Source of the DNA: Marisa cornuarietis
Lineage: Eukaryota; Mollusca; Gastropoda; Architaenioglossa; Ampullariidae
Assembly (NCBI GenBank): GCA_004794655.1
Contig: SMMW01000009.1
Coordinates: 394,501 to 458,500, forward strand
Direction: 5' to 3'
DNA: 64,000 nt
Shown here piece by piece: positions 35,385-43,735 of the stretch (its first letter is position 1; every line of letters begins with the position of its first letter). Under the pieces are notes generated by a model. That model searched no databases, had not been told where the DNA came from, and saw nothing but the letters and a program-made list of their open reading frames with translations. The position numbers and the translations under genes were made by a program.

Positions 35385-36612
35385 TTATTCGATCTTCTGG
35401 TGAGGTCTCTCGTTTCTGTGGGTCAGCATGTGTGATTTTAAATGATCTGAGCGCTTAAAGGAAGCTTTACACAAACTGCACTGGTAAGGTTTCTTATCAC
35501 TGTGGGTCAGCATGTGTTGTTTAAAATGATATGAGCGCTTAAAGAAAGCTTTACACAAACTGCACTGGTAAGGTTTCTTATCACTGTGTATAAGCATGTG
35601 TTGTTTTAAATGATCTAAGCGCTTAAAGGAAGCTTTACACAACCTACACTGGAAAGGTTTCACATCACTGTGGGTCAGCATGTGATTTTTTAAATACTTT
35701 GAGCACTCAAAGATACCTTTACACAAACTGCACTGGTAAGATTTCACATCACTTTGGGTCAGCATGTGCTTCTTTAAGCCAGTTGAGCGCTTTAACATAG
35801 CTTTAAACAAACTACACTGATGAGGTTGCACATCACTGTGGGGAAGCATGTGGCGATTTAAATGTGAAAATCTCAATTCAGCTTTACACAAAGTACACTG
35901 GTGAGATCTACCATGGCTGTGGGGTACTTTGTGCTGTTTCAAAGTATCCAATCTTTCTAACACAACTGTACATGGAGTACACTGATCAACCTTAAAATCA
36001 GAGTGGATCCTAGAAGCACGCATCTCTTGATATGTCTCACCACTGTCACATTGCATGCTGACCAGGACAGTCTGTCTCAGTCTTCACTATGTGAGTATAA
36101 TCTTGTTCTTCTTGCTTAAATACAAGCTGCTCTTCTGTCTTGGCACCAGTCAAAGGATCCTCCTCTGTGTTAATAGAACAAGTTACATTTTGATTCTTGA
36201 GAGTGGACTCCAGTTTCACAGCATTCCCATGCCTGCAGTCTGACTGCTCAATGTGTGCAGCATGCTTAGGATTTATGTGATGGAGTTCTTGACCTGAAAT
36301 TTGCTCAGTTTTGTTGCAACAAATGACATCTTGAGATTTGAGCTCCAGTTTGACAACATTCTGGTGTTTGCAGGTTGATTGCTGAATATGCGTAGCAAGC
36401 TCAGGTTTTATGTGAGTTTGACCAGAGCTGTTCTCAAGCTGCCCAAAGCTAATTTGTGAGCAATACATCTTATCAGTATAAGAACAAAAGTAATTTCTGT
36501 CTTTAGCATCACATTATCATTTTGATCTTCTTGTAGATCAGCCACAGAGCTCAGTTCACTTTTTTATGCTGTTTGTACATGAGACCTGGACTTGATTGTT
36601 TATGGCAGACAT
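35385..36612 (-). pseudogene. C2H2 zinc-finger gene, frameshifted copy A
   Basis: This copy aligns along its length with the intact minus-strand gene at 43736-45715 but has three frame-disrupting differences: one extra T in the run at 36560-36565, one missing A near 36486-36489, and an 8-base deletion near 36047. The first two offset each other, leaving about 25 codons out of frame; the third breaks the link between the N-terminal half and the finger array. The array has only seven modules instead of sixteen. Modules 4-7 keep both Cys and both His. Module 3 has lost one Cys (CSLF) and its last His (HMLTQ). Several N-terminal SUMO-type motifs have also changed (IKTE to NKTE, VKTE to INTE). It could still express a finger-only protein from an internal start, which I consider unlikely. 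Confidence 0.85.
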
Positions 36613-37710
36613 AGCTTCCTGTTTTCATAACATTTCATTTGATTTGTCTTAATTGTTAAATTAGTTAGACTGAAACCCCACAAGGCTGAGCTTCTTTATC
36701 TCCTGTGTTTCAGTCCCTTGTGCTATAATAAAAATCTGCAATATAAAAATGCATTAATGATATGTTACTTGTCTTATCCTGGCTGTTGATATTTTATTCT
36801 AGCAAAAGTGTAAAATTATAAAGTTCTATAAGTGAAAGTACAAATACCACAGTGTTTTTATTTTAAACTAGTTGCATACTGTCGACAACCTACTAAACAC
36901 TCCATGATTACTTTTTATGGCTTGTAAGGAAACGCGGCTTTCCAAATAAAAAAGTCCTTTAGCATTTGGTATTTTGGCAAGATATGTGCTTTCCCATTGT
37001 GAAAAAGATCTCAAAAGGAATCAATTACATGTTCATTAAACTAAAATCAGAATGCAGAATTTGTAACTGCACTAACAATGTATTTGGAAAAACATATTTT
37101 TTATTCATAATTCACTAAATACATAACTGGCTTTCATTAACAGTGCATAATTTCTAGCATGCAAATGTAAATGAATTACTTTATGGAAATATTCATCCAA
37201 ATTCTTTCAGATTCTACAGAAACATTGAAAATGTTATATTGTTCACTGTTTATCAGGAAAATAATTGAATAAATGGACTTATCAACAGTTTGAAGATTCT
37301 ATTATAATTAATATTTTTAAAATTATTTTTAATGCTACTCATAATACACTACTACATGTATTGAAGTTTTAATGATTTCACAAGGTTCTGGCACACATTC
37401 GCAGTTTGTATCTTTATTTTAAAATAAAAATGCTGTACTGTTCTTTAAATAAAATTAACTGGCAACTAATGTGTTTGAATCTATATCGGCGAACTGGGTA
37501 TGGCGATCGTCTTGTTAGCATTTAAGGATTTTTTTTAAATTTAGGTATCTACTTTTATATTATTTTGTTTGTACAGAGAGCTGTGTGTGTGCGTGCACGC
37601 TTGTTAACATTTTACCTCGATAAGTGGATGTTTAGGTTAGGACTTGTCAAAATCATCGATGATGAAGAGCGACGGACCGTTATCTCTCGCGCGGGAACAT
37701 TACTTGCAAC

Positions 37711-37720
37711 GCGCATGCGC
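37711..37720. promoter_or_regulatory. NRF1-type palindrome upstream of copy A
   Basis: GCGCATGCGC matches the NRF1 core. It lies about 1.1 kb upstream of the start codon of copy A in a conserved block that also contains TATCTCTCGCGCGGGAAC. The same block recurs at 50731-50775 (fragment C) but is missing upstream of copy B. It probably marks the ancestral promoter of the zinc-finger gene. Confidence 0.5.
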
Positions 37721-37844
37721 TAGACGGCTAGACTATTGCTTCGGCCATAGATGCAAATAATTGCTATATAAATTTATATATATATGATTCATTTCACACA
37801 TTTCTTTCTTAATTATATTTGGTCTGTTTTAAATGGTGGGGTGA

Positions 37845-38440
37845 CTTACTTACTTCCCATTATGCCTGTCGGCACGTAGGGCAGTGACAAAGGTCCTCCA
37901 CTTTTGTCTGTCCTGGGCCAGTCTCCCCACAGTGCCCCAGCTGTGATTTAGGGTCTTCAGTTCTGCCTCTACAGTTCGCCGCCAGGTGTTTTTGGGCCGG
38001 CCTCGCTTGCGTTTTCCCTCTGGACTCCAGTGTTGCTCTTGCCTCTGATGACATGGCCAATCCAGCGCCATCGTTTCTTCATCAGGATGGTGGTCATACT
38101 CTCTTGCCCACACTGGGCAAGTAGCTCCTCGTTGGAGATTGTCCTTGGCCAGAAGATGCCTAGGATTCTTCTCAGGCTTTTGGTGTGGAAGATTGACAGT
38201 TTGTTGAGGTCGCTGTCAATCATTCGCCAGCACTCCGAGCCGTACAGAAGAGTGGACAGGACAAGGCTCTGGTAGAGTCTCAGCTTGGTATGGATGCTGT
38301 ACTGGGTTGACTTCCAGATGTTGCTTAGGCTACAGAAGATGCCTCTGGCTTTGCTCAGTCTGCTCTAGATGTCACGGTCTGCTCCTCCATCCTGCCCAAG
38401 TATGTGAAGTTTTCAACCATCGGCAGGTCTTCTCCCTCTA
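37845..38440 (-). pseudogene. Non-LTR retrotransposon reverse-transcriptase C-terminus, fossil
   Basis: On the minus strand, conceptual pieces read VENFTYLGRM, then SLVLSTLLYGSECWRM, then FHTKSLRRILGIFWPRTISN, KKRWRWIGHVIRG, and in another frame SPEGKRKRGRPKNTWRRTVE followed by a stop near 37850. This is the widespread C-terminal block of endonuclease-reverse transcriptase LINE proteins in invertebrates. At least one stop (in GADRDI*SRLSKA) and frame changes show it is dead and 5'-truncated. The 3' end runs into an AAGTAAGTAAGT simple tail. Confidence 0.85.
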
Positions 38441-38561
38441 TGAAATAATGGGGTGGACAGGGGACTAATCCGCCCTCCCCATGTCAACCTACAATATCTA
38501 ATCTTTTTAAGGCGATTTATACTCACTGCAATGGCGATTCTCATCATTGTCGGTAAGAATG

Positions 38562-38675
38562 ATGCACTGAGGAACTTTAAAATTAGTGTGGATCACCACA
38601 TGTCTCTTTACTAGGGACGCAGCACTGAAAGAGAAACACACTTTGCACTGATAAGCTTTTGCACCACTGTTCAAT
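38562..38675 (-). pseudogene. Isolated C2H2 finger relic
   Basis: The minus strand encodes AYQCKVCFSFSAASLVKRHV followed by VIHTNFKVPQC. This is a C2H2 finger with a CX2C and HX3H but one residue short between them. It stands alone between the LINE fossil and unit B. It may be a leftover from an older copy of the zinc-finger array. Confidence 0.6.
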
Positions 38676-39385
38676 TGTGGTTTTGTTTTTGAATCAGAAG
38701 GCTAGCGTATGACCCTTACCTTTTAGATTATATTGAATAATGGTGCTTGATTTACATCACACCCATCTTTGACGTTTACTTTTAAGTAAGTTGCATAGTC
38801 ATAAAGACATGTTATTTGCACTGAAGTTTTTTGTTTGGTGCAAATCATGAAAAAAAATGTCTTGACCCAATTTTTGCTTTCATTTGTTTACATCATTTAT
38901 TATTGTCTCTATGGAAGAATCTGTGCATGTGTGCTCACACACACTTTGTGTGGGATATTCTGTAAGTTAACATTGAAGGAAATTCTGGTACCTCCTTGTG
39001 AGTATGAAAGGGCACCTGTGAAAGAAGGAATGTGTGATCCTCAGTTACGTTGTCAGTACAGTTACCAAGTCTTTTTACATGTTGTCGCGACTTAGTAACA
39101 CTAGATTTTTTTTCAGCTTTTCCTCTAGAAGAAAAATTCCCTGTTTCATTCTTTAAAGGATTAATAATTATTACTTTACAAATAAATCTAGGACTCCAAT
39201 GTTGTTGCAATGTCAAATGCTATTTTGCAATTAACAATAAAAACACAGAATATTACTGACTGAAGAAATGAAGTACATGGAATCTTGGCTTTTCATGGTT
39301 TTTAAAAGAAAATATCTTTGTGCACTGCTAAGTGTTCATGACACTGAATTATAATGTAACTTTTTAAGTGAGCTGGGAGCCTGAG

Positions 39386-39395
39386 CACTGCTGTA
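39386..39395. repeat. Target-site duplication, left copy
   Basis: CACTGCTGTA here is identical to 42717-42726. The corresponding empty site in unit A is TACTTCTTTA (near 34497), with matching flanks on both sides, so the duplicated block brackets the 3.3-kb insertion. Confidence 0.75.
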
Positions 39396-40319
39396 GCTCT
39401 CTAGAAGTGTACTGTACATGTTATTTCTTTATTTTTGTAGAGGGTAGAGGTCGAATGGCCACCACACTGTCCCTTTCTCATGCGGTTACGTGCGTAACAG
39501 CCGGCCTTGACCTGTCCCGCCAGTAGCTACCGAACCTGATGTTACATCGCAAGTTGCGAAGTCGACCGACCCACTTAGGAAGGTCATAACCAGACAGTTA
39601 AACCTTTAGGACTATCATGCACGTACATACGGTAATCACACCGATCATTCACACACAATCGACGTACGCGTGCGCGCGCACACACACACCCACTTAGGCT
39701 CTCAGACACAATCACACCACACGTGGACACACACTTAGCAAGCCTATGAAGTTCTGGTCTTGGACGGTTGGAACCCAGGAGTGGGTGGGGGGAATGGCGC
39801 CATGGGTTCAGCGACAGGTCGAAGCTGCGTAACCAGACCCTGGGAAGAGAAAGGGATGGTTTCTGGAAAGTTGGTGCTTCCACCGATCGATTTCGCACTG
39901 TTGGGGGTGGGGTCTTGGGGGGGGGGAATTTGGTGTTGGGGGGGGATTGGGGAGGTGTGGGGGAAGGGTTGTTTTTGTGGTGCCAGATGTGTTATTTACT
40001 TTTTGCATATGCACTCTATTTTTGTTGGTGTTTAGGTTGTCCAAGTCTGCATGGGTGGTGTACTGTCTTTGTGCCCTCTTTATCCGTTGTTGATCTGCCA
40101 AGTTTGCATGGGTGGTTACAGTGCTGCTGCCCTCTTTTCCTTCTGCTGCTTGCTACCAGTATTTAGGGGTCCTGCGTCCTGCCATGTCCTCCGTGGTGGT
40201 GTATTGTGTTGGTTTATTGGATTCCATGTGTTGCTCTACTTTAATTTTTTTTAACCTTTTTCCATGTAGATGGCTGTTATCCTGTTTTAGCCCTATGCCT
40301 TAGTTATATTAATCTAGAG

Positions 40320-40660
40320 TTTGGATGGCTTGTTACTATTGTTGCTAATAGTGACAGTATACTATTCCAAAGTTCTTTAGGTGGGTTGAGGCAGTTACTA
40401 AGGTTAAACCCCAGTTTATATTTATCTAGGAAATGTTTTAGTTCTTCTCTCTCTGGTTTGTTTTCATTGCATTACAACAGTATGTGTGGAGTGCTAAGTC
40501 TATCCCCACAGGCACATGAGGAGGGGGGGCTTTGGATGTTATTAGGTATTCCCCATTAAGCCTCATTCTGGATATTTTAGTTTGCCTTCAGGTACATCAA
40601 AGTTTGGCTAGGCTGGTCATCTATCAGTCTTCTATTACCTCCTCCGCATAGGCACTCCAA
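40320..40660 (-). pseudogene. Non-LTR ORF2 C-terminal fragment, antisense
   Basis: The minus strand reads PPSSCACGDRLSTPHILL, a stop, then a fragment rich in Lys/Leu (ELKHFLDKYKLGFNLSN). This is the Cys-knuckle region (CxCG...TxxHILxxC) that normally follows RNase H in these proteins. It lies head-to-head against the sense fragment starting at 40676, which ends just before this region. So it may be the inverted 3' part of the same element or a second copy. Confidence 0.6.
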
Positions 40661-40675
40661 ATAAAATTTTAAATA

Positions 40676-42290
40676 GTGCAACTAATTAAATCCTTTCTAT
40701 CAAACAGAAAAATAGCAGTAAGAATCGAGGATCAAACTTCCAGCAAGGTACCACTAGATAATGGAGTCCCGCAGGGGAGTGTCCTCAGTTCCTTGCTGTT
40801 TAACATAATGATTGCAGACCTCCCCAAAAGTGTAAAACATGTCAAAGTCAAACAATTTGTGGACAAAACGTCCCTCCTAGGAAAAGTAGAAATACGCCAA
40901 ACAAATAACCCCAACAGGCCCAAAATCATAGGAATAGATAAGATACAGGAGGATCTGCATGAAATAGTGAAATGGCTCAAATATAATGGCTCTAAACTTT
41001 CAGCCACCAAAACCCAAGCAATAATATTCAAAAAACCAAACCAGAAGACAGAATACCCCAAATTAACACTAAACCAAACAACCCTTGACTACAGTCCACA
41101 GATACAATTTTTAGGTGTAATCTTCACGGAAAAAACAAACTGGACCCCGTATGTGGACAAAATAACTAAAGCTGCCAAAAAAGGAATAAACCTAATGAGA
41201 GTAGTTAGTGGAAATAACTGGGGAACAAATCCTAAATCTCTTCTTTATCAGGCCCATGTTAATTATGTCTAGACTATTATTCGCAGCTCCATTACTAGTC
41301 CACCTTAAATCAAACCAAATAGCTAAACTTCAGTCAGTCCAGGCCAGGGCACTAAAAGTAGTTCCGGGAGTACCTTCCTACACACCAAACCTAGCAGTAC
41401 TGGTGGAAACAGGTCAGAAACCTATAGAATTAATCATCAAAGAAAGGACAGCCAACTACTACTACAAGACACAGTGTCTCCCACCTGACCATCCATCATG
41501 CACAACCATACAGACACAGAACAGGCCGCCCTGCCCCACAACCCACAAAACAACAACACATCCAACTTGTAGAAAACACAAAGAGTGCAAAAATCAACAT
41601 AACGCCCCCTTACCCACCAAACAACATGCAAACACCACCCTGGACACTTCCACACCCACAGATAGACCTTAACCTCACCAAATACAATAAAGAACAACAC
41701 CAAGTCCAAATCACTGCAGATACAAACCTCAACCTAAGCACCACATACAAAGACCATATGCAGATTTATACTGACAGATCCCATGACCCATAGACAAACA
41801 CAACCAGACTAGGAGTATACCAACCCAGCAACATTACCATCTCCAGCAGACTCCCAAAGCACACATCAATTTTCACAGCTGAGCTAACTGCCATACTGAC
41901 AGCTCTTCAAACACTCCATCTTAGAAAGAAGGGCACAACGCAACAAAAATATCTATTAATTTCAGATTCACTGTCAGCACTTCAGGCTTTAAAAATCAAA
42001 TCCTCAAACAGAATAGACGTAGTATATGAGATACTGTCCATCATAAATAACATCAACCAGGAACACGGACAAGTTCCTTTGGGTTCCCTCCCATACAGGA
42101 ATAAAAGGAAATGAAGAGGCAGATTAGCTAAACTGGCAGTAAAACAAGAAGCAAACCCTAAAGTCACCACCCTAAACATCTCTATTTCACCAGCGAAGAT
42201 AAAAATAGCTATAAAACCAGCAATAAAAATAAGGTGGCAAGAGAAATATAAAAATGGTTTCTGGAAAGTTCAACTGGGGAGGGTTAAATA
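40676..42290 (+). pseudogene. Non-LTR retrotransposon reverse transcriptase and RNase H, dead
   Basis: A 198-codon frame carries reverse-transcriptase motifs GVPQGSVLSSLLFNIMIADL, then KQFVDKTSLL where active enzymes have a F/YxDD box (second catalytic Asp replaced by Lys), then LSATKTQ and FLGVIF. A frame change near 41272 leads to LLFAAPLLVHLKSNQIAKLQ and SVQARALKVVPGVPSYTPNL. A degenerate RNase H follows: IYTDRSHDP with a stop, FTAELTAILTALQTL, LLISDSLSALQAL, and GNEEAD with a stop. The domain order fits a Jockey-like non-LTR element. Multiple stops, a frameshift and active-site loss show it is inactive. Confidence 0.88.
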
Positions 42291-42324
42291 GTGTAGGTTT
42301 GAAGTTGGGGGGGGGGGAACTTAT

Positions 42325-42536
42325 GGGGCCCTGGTAGTGTAGTGGTTATAACACTCACATGTCATCACTGCTGCAAGCGGCTCAGGGTTCAGATCTCGTC
42401 TCGGGACGCTCTCTGTGACACCTGTTCTCAGGGCTGGGTGCCGAAGGTTTTCTCCGTTTTCCTCCCTCCCCTCATAGTGAGAAATCGCCGCAAGGTAGAA
42501 GCACTTTCCCACTAAATAAACCAACCAACCAACCAG
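42325..42536 (+). mobile_element. tRNA-derived SINE (family 2) with (AACC)n tail
   Basis: The head GGCCCTGGTAGTGTAGTGGT contains a box A-like sequence, and CAGGGTTCAGATCTCGTC a box B-like sequence about 45 bases on. These are internal RNA polymerase III promoter elements of a tRNA-related SINE. The body (GGCTGGGTGCCGAAGGTTTT and following) differs from the family-1 SINE body. The element ends in AAATAAACCAACCAACCAACC-type repeats. Confidence 0.8.
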
Positions 42537-43009
42537 CTTGGCAGGGGAGGGAGGGGGGCTTTTGTGATTTGGAAGTGAGAGCAGCAAGAAGGCAGGCCAG
42601 CTGCCAAGTGACTGAATAAAATCTACAGTTATGCGGCAAATTCCATTATTGTGGTGTTCTTGCGTGTGTTGCCCTACCCCCTACGTAGACATCAGGGACA
42701 ATCAACGTGTTGGTTACACTGCTGTATGCACACGAGCTTTCTCACCAATGTAACTATCTTTGGTTTGAAAAAACAAACTCTTCCATTGATAGAGAAATCA
42801 ACTTTTTCATTTTCTTCATTACTTTCAGATTAAGGATGCTGAAAATGCTGCACACTCATATGCTATTTGCCATTGACAAGAAAAGGAAGAAAAAAAAAAG
42901 AGTGAAACACAAAATTTACCAAACCAAAAAAGGACATAATATAATGGACTTTTATAAAGTCTAAGAGATAACAAAATCATTAATAACATGTGAGAAGTAA
43001 GCACACCTG

Positions 43010-43120
43010 ATGTGAAAAGGTTGTATGCTCCAGGTGCTCTTTCTCTCCTGAAGGAAACTTTACACACATTGCATAAGTGAAGTTTCTGACCACTTTGAAT
43101 TATCAGGTGTCTTTTTAAGT
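43010..43120 (-). pseudogene. C2H2 finger relic downstream of the intact array
   Basis: The minus strand reads YLKRHLIIQSGQKLHLCNV and CKVSFRRERAP. This is one finger half followed by the first Cys pair of the next. It sits in the duplicated downstream flank, 0.6 kb beyond the stop codon of gene B. It is an eroded former finger module. Confidence 0.6.
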
Positions 43121-43479
43121 AGACTGTGGGCATTTTGTGGGGTATTTTGTAACTTAAAGTTGAAGGAAATTCTAGTACTGCTTGGTCTATGACAGGTCTT
43201 TTTTTACCTAAGCTGGGAGTCAAAAAGCAGCTTTACACACTGCAGACCAATGTCTCATCAATGATGAGAAGTCATTATTTTTTATCACTTTCAATTAAAC
43301 CTGGAATGATGCTGCAATGTCAAATGCTATTTGCCATTAACCCACCAAAAAAACAACATAGCATTACTTACCAAATAACACAGGTATTATCATGGATTAT
43401 AATAGAGATTAAAAGATAATGAAATCATTGCATGCGCAAAGCAAGACAATTGATATGAAAAGGTTCTAAGCTCAAGGTG

Positions 43480-43600
43480 CTTTTTCAAATTATTTGATCT
43501 TCTGAAGGACACTTTACACTGCACTAGTGAGTTTTTTTTCGCCACTTTTTGAGGCATGAGGTTTTTCACTCGTGTGAGTTTGTGTTCTTTCAAATAGCTT
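43480..43600 (-). pseudogene. C2H2 finger relic downstream of the intact array
   Basis: The minus strand reads KEHKLTRVKNLMPQKVAKK and CKVSFRRSNNLKKHLEL. The helix part resembles the active fingers (FKRSNHFKQH), but the Cys/His spacing is broken. Together with the relic at 43010-43120 and a short KLLLDSQL-like remnant in unit A near 35070, it shows that the ancestral array once extended further 3'. Confidence 0.6.
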
Positions 43601-43735
43601 TATCTTTAAAAGACAACCAAAACACTGCACTGTTTTAACTAGACTGGCAACCTTCACTCCAGAGGTCTCTCATCACTGGCACACCCTGTGCTTGTTCACA
43701 AATGATCTTTTCAAGGTAACTTTATACACACTGCT

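Larger units (their letters stand above)
33830..37788. repeat. Segmental duplication unit A (zinc-finger locus)
   Basis: From about 33830 the sequence matches 38698 onward, collinear to 39385. It resumes matching at 42727 after an insertion in unit B, and continues through the zinc-finger frame and its upstream region up to the B breakpoint near 46845. Landmarks shared at the left edge are TTTAGATTRTATTGAAT and GAAGAATCTGTGCATGTGTG. The unit contains the decayed zinc-finger copy, its downstream flank (33830-35384) and upstream flank (36613-37788). The flanks have no other gene. Confidence 0.9.
39396..42726. mobile_element. Composite 3.3-kb retroelement insertion in unit B
   Basis: This segment is absent from unit A at the equivalent site and is flanked by a 10-bp direct repeat. 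Inside it are G-rich unassigned sequence (39396-40320), an antisense ORF2 C-terminus fragment (40320-40660), a sense reverse transcriptase/RNase H stretch (40676-42290), and a SINE (42325-42536). The 17-nt ATGGTTTCTGGAAAGTT, followed within 50-70 bases by a poly-G run, occurs both near 39856 and 42254. This suggests two partial copies of one element. It may have arrived as one composite or have been hit repeatedly. Confidence 0.7.

Noticed and set aside
39760..40166. 132-codon plus-strand frame with Gly-rich start
   Set aside because: It lies in the composite insertion over poly-G runs and antisense to retroelement sequence. The GFWKV piece matches the end of the RNase H fragment rather than a host gene.
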